DNA of 64,000 nt from Iodobacter fluviatilis (GTDB lineage: Bacteria > Pseudomonadota > Gammaproteobacteria > Burkholderiales > Chitinibacteraceae). Position 1 is the stretch's first letter, and every line of letters begins with the position of its first letter. A program made the translations under genes and the position numbers. The notes under the pieces are model-generated. The model made no database searches and was not told where the DNA came from. It saw nothing but the letters and a program-made list of their open reading frames with translations. Below are positions 35,165-44,067 of the stretch, in pieces. The DNA lies in NCBI RefSeq assembly GCF_900451195.1, contig NZ_UGHR01000001.1:2046001-2110000 (forward strand), read 5' to 3'.

Positions 35165-37744
35165 TTAGAATTTGTAAGTCAGCTTGGCCGAGGCAAAGCG
35201 GCCGCGCGGGTCTGCTTGGGTGTGGTCAAAGAAATCAGTTGAAGAATCCCACGGTGGGCGGGTATTGCTCAGGTTGATGACTTTGGCGGTTAGCGTGGTG
35301 TCTTTGGCCAGTTTCCAACTGGCGGTCAGATCAAAGGTGTTGAATGAGTCAACATATTTGGTGGTGTCGGTGGCGCTGGCAGAAGCTTGATCGTAGCCGC
35401 CAACATAGCTCCATGTCAGGGTGGTGGACCATGCGCCAATGTCCCATGTGGCATCGCTGACGGCGCGCCATTTTGGAATCGAGCCAAATTGATTGCTGCC
35501 TGCGCCATCGGTGAGCGGCTCGCCAGTGGAAAGCGGCTCGGCAAATCTTAAAACATGGCTGATCTGGCTGCCCAGTTTTAAGCTGCCATAGTCTTTGCTG
35601 TTAAAGCGCTGACGTAAATCTAGATCAATGCCCGATGTTTCGCGATCGCCCATATTGCTGTACTGGCGATAAAGCGTGCTGATGCGCCCCTTATCATCGC
35701 GCACAATTTTGCTGGGATCACGGCTTTCGTTGGCGATAATATCCGCGCCACTTTGCGTGCCAATCAGGCCACTTTGCTTAATGTTGTAGTAATCAAGGCC
35801 AATGCTGCTGTCGTTTGTTGGCGAGAGCACAAAGCCCAGATTAAAGTTGTTCGAGCGCTCTGGCTGCAGATCTTTGTTGGCGGCGATAATGTTGGTTACG
35901 CCGCGTGATTTGGTTGGTGCAATTGGATCACGCGGATCAACCACAGCGCCGTAGCTGACGGCCGAGCTTTGGGTGATCTCAGGCAAAGAAGGCGCACGGA
36001 AGCCGCGGGATGCAGAGCCGCGCAGCAACAGCCAGTCTGCAGCTTGGTAACGGGCACTGGCTTTAGGCGAGAAAGCATTGCCAAAATCGCTGTAATGATC
36101 GGCTCTTGCCGCTAGGTTGACGTTTAAGTCTTTAATCACTGGAATGTTGAGCTCGGCAAAGACGGCGGAGACTTTGCGTTCGCCATCGATAATATTAATC
36201 GCCGGGCGCAGCTCGGTGCCTGAAAGCACGGCATCGGAGGTGCGCGAATCCATTTTTTCCTGACGGAACTGCGCGCCAGTGGCAAAGCCTACACTGCCAG
36301 CAGGCAGCTCAAACAATTCGGCAGAGGATGCGCTGATATCAGCAGTAATCAAGCTCGATTTTGCCGGGCGCAGGGTAGAGAGGCGCAGACGGTTACGGAC
36401 TTCTTCGCTATTTTTGGATTGATCGGCAAAGTTGTAGCTGCCGTCTTTTAATACTTTTTCGTATTCATAGCGGTTTACAAAATTCTGTACGGTTTCTTCC
36501 AGCGTGCTTTGTGAATAGCCAAGCGATGCATCCCAATCCCAGCCCAAGGCCGTGCCTTTGATACCGGATAAAACACGATGCAGGGTCACTTCATCGGTTT
36601 TCAGGCGTTTACCCAAATCAAACAGCGTGGCGGTGAAATCCAGCGGCGTGGTGCCAGGGTTGTTGGGGTGGCCTACCGGCAATTTATTATTAATGGTGTC
36701 TAAAGCTTGTTTTTGATTATTCCATGCGCGCAAAGTGCTGCTAACAGTGAGTGGAGCAGCAAAAGTCAGGTTGGCACGAGAGAAACCATATAAATATTCT
36801 GCATAGGCTTGCGTATCATCGTTAATCCGCAAATTGGCGCGGGCAAAGGCGTGATAGCGCTCAATTCCTGGGATCAGCGTGCTGTAGGGGGCGTTGTTAT
36901 ACGCCAAAACTTGGCCGGTTTTGCCGTCTGTAATGCTGCCGTAATCAGTAAGCTTGATAGGGCCTTGCGGGCCGCCCAGTAGCTTGGTCGGGTCGCCATC
37001 ATAGTAATTGGTGATCACCCGGTTTAGGCTGCCACCCGATTGGTTTCTGAAATCGCCTTCTTTCATCCAGCTCACATCGCTTTGGTCAAGCTGATCGCGC
37101 TTTTGCCCGTCTAAAGAAAATACGACATTGAAGTTGTCTTCATTAAAATCACCAAAGCCGGTTTTGATCGAAAAGTTCTTTTCGGTTTGTCCTGTGCCTT
37201 CGGTGGATGAGCCCAGCTCGGCGCTCAGCTCGGTGCCTTTAAATTCTGAATACAAAATAATATTAACCACGCCCGCCACGGCATCCGAGCCGTAAACAGA
37301 CGATGCGCCGTCTTTTAAGATTTCAATTCTTTGCACGGCCGCCATAGGCAGGCTGTTCAGATCAACAAAGGTTTCTTGTAAGTTTTGTGCCGTGGCATAG
37401 CTGCTGATGCGCTTGCCATTAATCAGCACCAAGGTGTTTTTTTGGCCAAGCCCGCGTAAGGAAACGCCGGAGGTGCCCGCCGAAAAGCTGCCGGTAAATT
37501 GCTCGTTATAGCTATTGCCGCTATTGGCAGAGATAGAGCGGATCACTTCGGAGACGCTGGTTTTGCCACTGGCGGCAATTTCTTTGGCGCTGATCACTTG
37601 CACAGCGGTTGCACCCGCTTTTTGGCTGACGCGAATATTAGAGCCGGTTACGGTCACGCGTTCTACTTTATTGGGTGTGGTTTCTGCTGCAATAGCGGGA
37701 AAAGCAGCGCTAATGGCCAGCGCGATGGCTAATGGTTTAAACAT
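35165..37744 (-). CDS. TonB-dependent outer-membrane receptor
   Basis: This 859-residue receptor is a 22-strand beta-barrel that imports a ligand with TonB energy. The ATG at 37744 opens a clear signal peptide (MFKPLAIALAISAAFPAIAA). A TonB-box-like VERVTVTGS follows at about 27-35. The plug domain spans about 40-165 (GVSLRGLGQKNTLVLINGKR), and the barrel ends in the aromatic C-terminus KLTYKF. The sequence resembles receptors often annotated for plant-derived compounds or vitamin B12, so the substrate cannot be named. No Fur box was found. A short frame with three consecutive Cys codons lies in its leader, which may point to cysteine or sulfur control. Confidence 0.92.
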   Translation of the reverse strand: MFKPLAIALAISAAFPAIAAETTPNKVERVTVTGSNIRVSQKAGATAVQVISAKEIAASGKTSVSEVIRSISANSGNSYNEQFTGSFSAGTSGVSLRGLGQKNTLVLINGKRISSYATAQNLQETFVDLNSLPMAAVQRIEILKDGASSVYGSDAVAGVVNIILYSEFKGTELSAELGSSTEGTGQTEKNFSIKTGFGDFNEDNFNVVFSLDGQKRDQLDQSDVSWMKEGDFRNQSGGSLNRVITNYYDGDPTKLLGGPQGPIKLTDYGSITDGKTGQVLAYNNAPYSTLIPGIERYHAFARANLRINDDTQAYAEYLYGFSRANLTFAAPLTVSSTLRAWNNQKQALDTINNKLPVGHPNNPGTTPLDFTATLFDLGKRLKTDEVTLHRVLSGIKGTALGWDWDASLGYSQSTLEETVQNFVNRYEYEKVLKDGSYNFADQSKNSEEVRNRLRLSTLRPAKSSLITADISASSAELFELPAGSVGFATGAQFRQEKMDSRTSDAVLSGTELRPAINIIDGERKVSAVFAELNIPVIKDLNVNLAARADHYSDFGNAFSPKASARYQAADWLLLRGSASRGFRAPSLPEITQSSAVSYGAVVDPRDPIAPTKSRGVTNIIAANKDLQPERSNNFNLGFVLSPTNDSSIGLDYYNIKQSGLIGTQSGADIIANESRDPSKIVRDDKGRISTLYRQYSNMGDRETSGIDLDLRQRFNSKDYGSLKLGSQISHVLRFAEPLSTGEPLTDGAGSNQFGSIPKWRAVSDATWDIGAWSTTLTWSYVGGYDQASASATDTTKYVDSFNTFDLTASWKLAKDTTLTAKVINLSNTRPPWDSSTDFFDHTQADPRGRFASAKLTYKF

Positions 37745-37795
37745 ACTATCCTCGGTACATATCTGTAGTGCTGGAAAAAAGGCAAAGTTTGTCCC

Positions 37796-37826
37796 TGCGC
37801 CTTGTCTGAGCAAGGCGCATTTTTTT
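37796..37826. terminator. Hairpin between the CCC leader peptide and the receptor gene
   Basis: TGCGCCTTG (37796-37804) pairs perfectly with CAAGGCGCA (37811-37819), and a T7 run follows on the plus strand. Read in the direction of the receptor the run precedes the stem, so it is not a standard terminator for that gene. It may act as a pause or translation-control element. Confidence 0.45.
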
Positions 37827-37841
37827 ATGCAGGGATAAGGT

Positions 37842-37907
37842 TTAAAGAGAGCGGCAGCAGCAGTGGCTGTTGGGCAGGGCGATCAGGGGGAAGAGATTTG
37901 CTTGCAT
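37842..37907 (-). CDS. Putative leader peptide with Cys-Cys-Cys run
   Basis: A 21-codon frame in the receptor leader reads MQANLFPLIALPNSHCCCRS plus Leu and a stop. Three consecutive TGC codons near its end, and a stable hairpin 22 bases after the stop, give the layout of a ribosome-mediated attenuator responding to cysteinyl-tRNA. A purine-rich AAGAAAG lies about 8 bases upstream of the ATG. The receptor start is 98 bases downstream. Conservation across species would be needed to prove it; this is an inference from layout. Confidence 0.5.
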   Translation of the reverse strand: MQANLFPLIALPNSHCCCRSL

Positions 37908-38334
37908 GGCATTGCTTTCTTAGTAAGGTGTAAGCACTATAACGAGTGTTTAAAATTACCAAAAAGAATATAAAATTAGTTATATATATTTATTTGGAAT
38001 ATAAAGATAAGAGTAGGAAGAAACTGGGGCAGATAATGGCAGGGAAGTATGCTAATGAGGGAGAATATGCTTTAGTGTTTGAGGCTTTTTGATTGCGAAT
38101 CAAACGCTTGCCTGACGATCAAAGTGCTTGAGTTTAAAACGGGGGCGTAAAGGTTTGAATGCTTGATTCAGATGTGAGCATCGCGATTTGCAGAGAAGAG
38201 CCGCGATGAAGTGATTTTTCGGTTTGTTTCAAGGTCTTCTTAGTGCGGCGGATCAGTTTCAGGCCCTGGCTCATTTCAAGCACAAAAAAAACGCCGCTCT
38301 TTAAATGAGCGGCGTTTGGGTCTGGGCAGGGTGC
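37908..38334. other. Intergenic region upstream of the TonB receptor
   Basis: About 430 bases, with an AT-rich stretch near 37945-38010 that may hold the receptor promoter. No gene is supported. Confidence 0.45.
38284..38317 (-). terminator. rdgC terminator
   Basis: On the minus strand a 10-bp GC-rich stem (AACGCCGCTC / GAGCGGCGTT) with a 7-base loop is followed by an eight-T run, 18 bases after the rdgC stop. Confidence 0.88.
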
Positions 38335-39243
38335 TTAGCTGGCCAGCTCTTCACCCAGCGCAGTGATCAGCTCAGGAATAAACTGGCGTAATTCACCGGT
38401 AGCCAGCGCAAAGCTTGATTCAAACATCGCGTCTTGCGTATCCACATCGGCGTCTTTCAGCTCGTCTTCTAATACATCCAGCATGCTCATGCGCTTGATT
38501 TCTAGCTTTTCAGTCAGCTGAAAAGCAATGCGCTCATTCCACGCCATGCCCATTTTGCTGACCAGCTTACCGGTAGCAAGATGCTGCTTGACTTCATCGC
38601 TGTGTAAATCCTGGCGAACAAAGCGGGCAATTGCGCCATCGTCGCCTGGGAATTTCAATTCGCAATCGGCATCTAGCTCGAAGGGCACCGGCACTTCGTT
38701 TTCTAGCCAGCTGGTCATGGCGGTTTGCGGGGTGATTTGCGTTTGAATCAATCGCGTTGGCAGGCTGCCCAGTGCGTCCCTTAGGCTGACCAGCAGGTTT
38801 TCTGCTTTGGCGGCTGCGGCGCTATCGACCAGAATTAAATTGAGTTTTAAATCAATCAGGGCGCGGTGGGTGCTGATACGGGTAAAGGCGCGCGGGCGTA
38901 GTTCTTCTGCTACGCGTTCGCGAATATCTTTGGCCTCTTTGCGGCCCACTTTGCGCGCTTCTTCTTCCTCAATATGGCGGATACGCTCTTCCGCTTCCTG
39001 CTTGACCACTACAGCAGGCAGGATTTTTTCTTCGGTTTTTAAGCTAACTAAAACCATATCCTGGCGGGCAAAAATAAACTCATCCGGCACATGCGGTGCA
39101 GGCGGAATCCACCCTTGGCTCATCAAATCATGGCTGCCACAGGGGAAAAATGGCTTTTTCATCAAGCATTCGGCGATCGATTCGGCCGAAAGGGCATGTT
39201 CGGGGCTAAGACGGTAGAGCTGAATATTACGAAACCAGAGCAT
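38335..39243 (-). CDS. rdgC: Recombination-associated protein RdgC
   Basis: RdgC is a ring-shaped dimer that binds duplex DNA without sequence preference and tempers RecA activity. In Neisseria it affects pilin antigenic variation. The 302 residues match the family length. The N-terminal MLWFRNIQLYRLS and the conserved GWIPP (residues 45-49) are present. So are VVKQEAEERI, LRPRAFTR and the C-terminal KRMSMLDVLEDELKDADVDT. The gene stands alone with its own terminator. Confidence 0.95.
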   Translation of the reverse strand: MLWFRNIQLYRLSPEHALSAESIAECLMKKPFFPCGSHDLMSQGWIPPAPHVPDEFIFARQDMVLVSLKTEEKILPAVVVKQEAEERIRHIEEEEARKVGRKEAKDIRERVAEELRPRAFTRISTHRALIDLKLNLILVDSAAAAKAENLLVSLRDALGSLPTRLIQTQITPQTAMTSWLENEVPVPFELDADCELKFPGDDGAIARFVRQDLHSDEVKQHLATGKLVSKMGMAWNERIAFQLTEKLEIKRMSMLDVLEDELKDADVDTQDAMFESSFALATGELRQFIPELITALGEELAS

Positions 39244-39487
39244 GGCAGAAACTCGATTAAAGGCAGTGAGGGGAGTGATTGCTTACTGAGCATTTGCTAA
39301 AGCGGCTCAGAGATCAGAGCTGATATTTTACGGTATTCAATGGGCGATAAATTAAGCGTTAGCGGGACGATTGTCCAGCCAAAAATTTGCCTGCAGCAAG
39401 GGGGCATAAATGGCGACGTGTTATTTTGGGGATGCTTGAGAGCATGCCGCCAAAGGCAGGCGTTGAGTGTTTGCTGCTTAGGCGGGC

Positions 39488-40315
39488 TTACATCATTATT
39501 TTTTGCTGATGAACCGCTTTTGCTACACGCAATAAATCAGGCCGTGCATCGCCGCTGGAAATTGCATACCCCATGTTTTTATCTACCCAATAAAACACGT
39601 TTACCGGCCCGTCCTGACCAAATTGAAAAGCGGATATGGCCTTGGCTTGAGATGAGATTTCTTGGGTAACATAAAGCGTGAGCCTTTTGCCAGATGCATC
39701 GTGGTACATCAATTGGGCGACGGGCCCACGCTCGCCCGGCAGGAGCCTGCCGCCGATCAGGGTATAGCCGACAGATTGCAGGCTGGGTGGCTTGATTGCG
39801 GAGCCTAAGCGCCGTGATAACCAGTTTTCCAGTTGTTGTTCTTGATCCGCGCCAACTTCAACGGGGCGATTGGTGTCTGGGCTGTAAACAACATGGGCCA
39901 CGGCAGCACGCTGAGCAAAACCGGCCAGCTTATGGGGTGCATCATCACCGTCAGAGGGCTGGATATAGGCGGTTTGTAGCAGGTGTTCATCGGCCATCCC
40001 TCTTGCCACCCATGCGGATCCGGCGCTGCTGATTGCGATCACGATGCCGGCGGCAATCCTTTGCAAATGCCACTGTCTTGGCGCTTTGGCGGCATATTGC
40101 AGGCGGGCGGATAGCTTTTCATTGAGTACGGGGTTGTATAAATCACGCAAAGCTTGTTTTTGCGCCTGATAGCTTTGCATGCGCCGTGCTTCTTCTGGAT
40201 GCGCTATCAGATAAGCCTCGACTTCAAGTTGCCTCTCTGAGGAAAGCTGTCCATCAATACTGGCATGGAGTTCTGCTTCAGTCACCGCGTGCGTTGGATT
40301 CATCGGGGGGCTCAT
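39488..40315 (-). CDS. Transmembrane anti-sigma factor
   Basis: This 275-residue inner-membrane regulator would bind the ECF sigma factor encoded just upstream. The N-terminal cytoplasmic anti-sigma domain covers about residues 1-80 (TEAELHASIDGQLSSERQLE). It lacks the zinc-binding HxxxCxxC of ZAS factors in the part examined. One membrane helix is at about 86-104, and a periplasmic domain of 170 residues follows (GYTLIGGRLLPGERGPVAQLM, the DUF-like pattern of this anti-sigma group). Its ATG overlaps the sigma stop (ATGA), so the two are translationally coupled. Confidence 0.85.
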   Translation of the reverse strand: MSPPMNPTHAVTEAELHASIDGQLSSERQLEVEAYLIAHPEEARRMQSYQAQKQALRDLYNPVLNEKLSARLQYAAKAPRQWHLQRIAAGIVIAISSAGSAWVARGMADEHLLQTAYIQPSDGDDAPHKLAGFAQRAAVAHVVYSPDTNRPVEVGADQEQQLENWLSRRLGSAIKPPSLQSVGYTLIGGRLLPGERGPVAQLMYHDASGKRLTLYVTQEISSQAKAISAFQFGQDGPVNVFYWVDKNMGYAISSGDARPDLLRVAKAVHQQKIMM

Positions 40316-40818
40316 TTGACGATTTTTAAGCGGATAGGTTTAGCTTGTGTTTCCAGCACGATGCGTAAGCGTTCACGGCCTCGCGATAGCCGGGACATCA
40401 CTGTGCCGATAGGAATATTTAATGTTTGAGCAATATCTGCGTAAGCCATTTCTTCCAGCGCCACCAGTAATAATACTTCTCTTTGCTCATCGGGCAGTTG
40501 ATTGAGTGCCGCTTGTAAATCACGCATCGCCAGCTGTTCTCCTTGCCGGGCGGCAATAGGGATTTCCGGGGTGTTGTTATCCAGCTCAACCGTATGAATA
40601 CGCGGGCGGCGTACACCATCTGCGTGCAGATTATGCATGATGCTGAATAACCAACCGCGCATATCCGCAACCCCTCGCCACAGGCTGGATTTCAGCCATG
40701 CGCGTTCTAGTGTGTCTTGCACCAGATCGTCGGCCTCCTCCTTATGCCGCACCAACGCCCGCGCATATCTGCGCAGGCGGGGCAGCATATTTAGCAGTTC
40801 GTGCTCGTCGAGCCGCAT
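40312..40818 (-). CDS. ECF-type RNA polymerase sigma factor
   Basis: This 168-residue group IV sigma factor has region 2 in HKEEADDLVQDTLERAWLKS and RGWLFSIMHNLHADGVRR (residues about 25-75). Region 4 includes LPDEQREVLLLVALEEMAYADIAQ (about 110-133) and IPIGTVMSRLSRGRERLR, the -35 binding helix-turn-helix. It is coupled to a transmembrane anti-sigma gene downstream and separated by 9 bases from a SnoaL-like gene upstream. The neighbouring sulfite-oxidation genes make a periplasmic oxidative or sulfur stress regulon plausible. Autoregulation is likely but no ECF promoter was defined. Confidence 0.92.
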   Translation of the reverse strand: MRLDEHELLNMLPRLRRYARALVRHKEEADDLVQDTLERAWLKSSLWRGVADMRGWLFSIMHNLHADGVRRPRIHTVELDNNTPEIPIAARQGEQLAMRDLQAALNQLPDEQREVLLLVALEEMAYADIAQTLNIPIGTVMSRLSRGRERLRIVLETQAKPIRLKIVK

Positions 40819-40827
40819 GGAATACGC

Positions 40828-41247
40828 TTAGTTAAAATTTAATTGTGGATCAATTTGCCATGTTTCATTGATGATTTTTCCTTCACGCCAGGTCAGTACA
40901 TAGCGGACTTTGATTTTGGCTTTGCCTTCAAAGAAAACATTGGCCGTGACGGTTGCCCCTTTGGGGTTGAGTGACTCTTCCAGTTTCTCTATGCTGACTT
41001 TTTGCGTGCCTTGCGCCTGGGTAAATTTACTCCATACCGTACTGATGGCTGTTTTGCCTGCATAAAGGCCATCAATAGGGCCACCTACCCAGTTGAATTG
41101 GGCTTGCTCGGTGTAGCTTTGCATGAGCTGTACAACTTCCCCAGACGCGATGCTTTGAAAGTGTGCGCGGCTGTCCTCTGCGGGGGAGGCAAAAGCGTGG
41201 GTACTCAGCAAAATGAGGGCTGCAGGTAAAAGGGCGCGTTTAAGCAT
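40828..41247 (-). CDS. Exported SnoaL/NTF2-like protein
   Basis: This 139-residue protein has a signal peptide (MLKRALLPAALILLSTHAFA) followed by an NTF2-like fold: AHFQSIASGEVVQLMQSYTE, then FNWVGGPIDGLYAGKTAI, and the final VRYVLTWREGKIINETWQID. Periplasmic members of this group often accompany ECF sigma genes. No catalytic residues can be assigned. It lies 9 bases before the sigma gene and is probably cotranscribed with it. Confidence 0.78.
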   Translation of the reverse strand: MLKRALLPAALILLSTHAFASPAEDSRAHFQSIASGEVVQLMQSYTEQAQFNWVGGPIDGLYAGKTAISTVWSKFTQAQGTQKVSIEKLEESLNPKGATVTANVFFEGKAKIKVRYVLTWREGKIINETWQIDPQLNFN

Positions 41248-41327
41248 GGCGGATTAATCCTTTGTGTTATCGGGCGTGGAAACAGTCGGCTGGGCGGGGC
41301 GAAGCCCGCTTTGCTCAATCTGCGTTA

Positions 41328-42353
41328 TTAAAGAGGGGCAGAGATGTTTTTGGGGGCTGCCGTGATGTGCTGCACAATTTTTTGGCTATCCCGGTCAACT
41401 TTGGCAATGCTGAGATCTTCATTGAGCACATAGGCCAGTTTGCCGTCGCGGGTAAATGCAATGGCCTGGCGCGGCTGCTTAAAGCCGGTGATGGTTGCAG
41501 CTACCTGCAAAGTGGCAACATCAACCACCGAAACTGTCTGATCGGCTAGGTTGCCTGCATAAATAAAACGGCCATCCGGCGAGAGCGCTGCACCGTAAGG
41601 CTCGCGGCCAACGGCAACGAGGTTTTTGATTTCCCGCATGGCAATATCGACAACCGCAAGAGTGTGTGTGCCGCTATTGGCTGCAAACAGGGTCTTGCCG
41701 TCTGCGCTGATTGAAATTGCGCGAATCTTGCTGAAGTCTTTGATTTCCCCTTCAATTTTGTCGGTCTTAGTGTCAACAATAGTGACTTTGTCGCCTAGAA
41801 AATTGGTGACATAGAGTTTGCTGCCATCGGGGCTTAGCTTTACACCCTGGCGTGGTTGAGCAAAGCCGGTGATCACACTGCGAGCTAAACCGCTGCGGGT
41901 ATCAAAGCGGGTGACGGTGTTTGAGGCCTGGTTATTCAGATATAAATTTTGGCCATCTTTGCTGATCGCCGTGCCAAAGGCACCAGGACCGGCGGCCATG
42001 CGTGATTGGATTTGCAGGGTGGCGGTGTCTGTTTTTACGATTTCACCAAGGCTGCTGTCGGAGACATAAAACGATTTGCCGTCCGGAGCGAAAACAATAT
42101 TTCTGGGCGTGATATAACCCGGCAAGGTTTGGCGAAGCTCCCCTTTTTTAAGATCGTAAACAAGTAGCTCTGGGCGCTCGCTATAAGACACGACCGCCGT
42201 GCTTTCATCTGGGCTTAGGGCCAGCGAATTGTTACGGATCTGGCTGTCAAATTTTACGGGGCTGATGTCAGCGGCCCATACACCAGAGCTGCAAGTCAGG
42301 GATAAAAGGGCTGTACACAGTTGGGCTGCGGTGGTACGAAATGGGTGCTTCAT
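41328..42353 (-). CDS. YVTN-type beta-propeller protein
   Basis: This 341-residue periplasmic protein starts at the ATG at 42353, which opens a signal peptide ending near VWAADIS. It has about seven repeats of the YVTN/NHL-like pattern, for instance PDGKSFYVSDSSLGEIVKTD, PDGSKLYVTNFLGDKVTIVD and [20 protein letters not shown]. Such propellers serve as binding scaffolds near periplasmic redox enzymes. It lies 80 bases upstream of the SnoaL-like gene and 96 bases after sorB. Confidence 0.87.
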   Translation of the reverse strand: MKHPFRTTAAQLCTALLSLTCSSGVWAADISPVKFDSQIRNNSLALSPDESTAVVSYSERPELLVYDLKKGELRQTLPGYITPRNIVFAPDGKSFYVSDSSLGEIVKTDTATLQIQSRMAAGPGAFGTAISKDGQNLYLNNQASNTVTRFDTRSGLARSVITGFAQPRQGVKLSPDGSKLYVTNFLGDKVTIVDTKTDKIEGEIKDFSKIRAISISADGKTLFAANSGTHTLAVVDIAMREIKNLVAVGREPYGAALSPDGRFIYAGNLADQTVSVVDVATLQVAATITGFKQPRQAIAFTRDGKLAYVLNEDLSIAKVDRDSQKIVQHITAAPKNISAPL

Positions 42354-42449
42354 ATAGATCCTGTCAAAAGAAAAGGGCCTTGCGGTATACAAAGCGCCTC
42401 TTACAAAGGTGGACGTATGGCACCGGATTTTTATTCCATCACTTGTGAA

Positions 42450-42785
42450 TTATTTTTGCCTGGCGGGCCTGACACGATCTTGTTGAGTTTGAAAAAGATA
42501 GGCTGCTATCTGTGATGCTTCCTGCTGAGTAATGGGCGCTTTAAAGGAGAGACGCATTTTTTCTGTGATTTTAAACCACTCTTTTTCAGATAAATTGGGT
42601 TGATATAAAGCGTAATCGGCCGAGTGGCAAATTAAGCATTTTTGCAGTGTTGTTACATAAGCCGGGTTGGCATTGGCGGGATACATGCTGGTTTCGGCCG
42701 GGAGTTTTATTTCTAGCGCCAATGCCGGGTTGATAAAAGTAAACAAAGCGATGGTCAGGCCAATATATTTCATGATTGACCTCAT
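42450..42785 (-). CDS. sorB: Sulfite:cytochrome c oxidoreductase, cytochrome subunit
   Basis: This 111-residue periplasmic monoheme cytochrome c has a signal peptide (KYIGLTIALFTFINPALALE). The heme motif is CLICH at 50-54. The segment IKLPAETSMYPANANPAYVT and the later EKEWFKITEKMRLSFKAPI match SorB-type subunits, with a Met near residue 77 as the likely sixth ligand. The ATG at 42785 overlaps the sorA stop (ATGA), indicating coupled synthesis of the two subunits. Confidence 0.82.
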   Translation of the reverse strand: MRSIMKYIGLTIALFTFINPALALEIKLPAETSMYPANANPAYVTTLQKCLICHSADYALYQPNLSEKEWFKITEKMRLSFKAPITQQEASQIAAYLFQTQQDRVRPARQK

Positions 42786-44023
42786 GATTCAAGCTGCGCA
42801 TGAACGCGCTCAACCACATTGCGAGCATAGCCCCCAGGATTCCATGGCTGCTCTAATGGTTGTGTTTCCCCACTATTGGCGGTTGCCCTTGCCATTAAAT
42901 TAACCGGGCCATTTTTTAATTGCTTCAAGGTGATGATCCATGGTCTGAAGGCATAGTGGCCAATGTTTTTGCCCAGCGCGGCTGGAAGCCACGTTTTCCC
43001 GCCATCGGCAGAGCAATCCACAGCACGAATACCACTGCCACAGTCAAAAGCAATTCCCCGCAGCGTTAATTCACCATTATTTAGTTTTATTTTCTTGCCA
43101 TTTTCGATATTGGTAATGAATGAGCGAACTTTGAGTTTGGTTAGCGGGATTTTGTTTTTAATGGGTGTATTTGGGGCGATGCCATTGTTTTCTGTATCCG
43201 GAACCATATAGGCTTCTTTTGCAAACCAGCCATCAAACTCGGTGTTGATCACTTCTATTTCTGAAAGATGCTTCATCCAGTAGGGGGCAAAATAGCCGGG
43301 CACAACTAAACGAATAGGAAATCCATTCAGCATGGGCAGAGGCTCGCCATTCATGGCCCATGCAATTAAAACATGCTCAGATAATGCTTTATCAATATCC
43401 AAGGCGCGAATAAAAGCGGGTGTAACAGGCAAGGCAGGCTCGTCCAGCCCTCGGTATTTAATCTGCCTGGCATTTGGGCCAATACCTGCTGCCTTTAAAA
43501 CATCGGCCAATCTAACACCTGTGACTTTAAAACAGGCCATAGAGCCATTGCCGAGCTGTGCACCCGGCACGCGGGGTGAAAATAAGGCCCGGCCATTGCC
43601 TGCGCATTGCAGTACAACATTAAATGAAACCTGATTAAATCGCTGTTTTAAGTCTGCAATACTGAGTTTAAGCGGATGGTTTACATTTCCTTTAATGCTT
43701 AAAATATGCGCACTTTCGTCAATATTCAGCGGATGATTAGCAAGGTGGTAACGTACAAATACCGCTTTATTGGGCGTAATCAGGCTCTGATCAAAATAAG
43801 AAAAAGGGGTTTCTAAATGAACGGGGCGGGTGGTTATTCTGAGTAATGGGTATTTTTGCGGATAGGGGACTAATTCCCTTATCCCGTTCTCAAACCCTTG
43901 ATCAAGTAATGACAGTGCCCATGCTTTATTGGGAATGGAAAGCAGCCCTGCAGATACGGCAGAGGCAAGCCCCCCTTTAAGAAGGGTTCTTCTGCTGAAA
44001 AATGAATGTTCATCTTTTTTCAT
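42782..44023 (-). CDS. sorA: Sulfite oxidase-family molybdopterin subunit
   Basis: This 413-residue periplasmic molybdenum enzyme oxidises sulfite to sulfate and passes electrons to cytochrome c. A twin-arginine signal, SRRTLLKGG, is at 10-18. The Mo-coordinating cysteine is Cys140 in VVLQCAGNGR. The Moco domain continues with GAQLGNGSMACFKVTGVRL, WAMNGEPLPMLNGFPIRLVV and the dimerisation domain KLKVRSFITNI. The partner sorB overlaps by 4 bases and a further cytochrome c gene lies 44 bases upstream. All three form a short electron-transfer unit. Confidence 0.9.
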   Translation of the reverse strand: MKKDEHSFFSRRTLLKGGLASAVSAGLLSIPNKAWALSLLDQGFENGIRELVPYPQKYPLLRITTRPVHLETPFSYFDQSLITPNKAVFVRYHLANHPLNIDESAHILSIKGNVNHPLKLSIADLKQRFNQVSFNVVLQCAGNGRALFSPRVPGAQLGNGSMACFKVTGVRLADVLKAAGIGPNARQIKYRGLDEPALPVTPAFIRALDIDKALSEHVLIAWAMNGEPLPMLNGFPIRLVVPGYFAPYWMKHLSEIEVINTEFDGWFAKEAYMVPDTENNGIAPNTPIKNKIPLTKLKVRSFITNIENGKKIKLNNGELTLRGIAFDCGSGIRAVDCSADGGKTWLPAALGKNIGHYAFRPWIITLKQLKNGPVNLMARATANSGETQPLEQPWNPGGYARNVVERVHAQLES

Positions 44024-44067
44024 AATGAGCGCCTTGTGATAAATAGCCTGCTGTGAATTGCTTCAGC

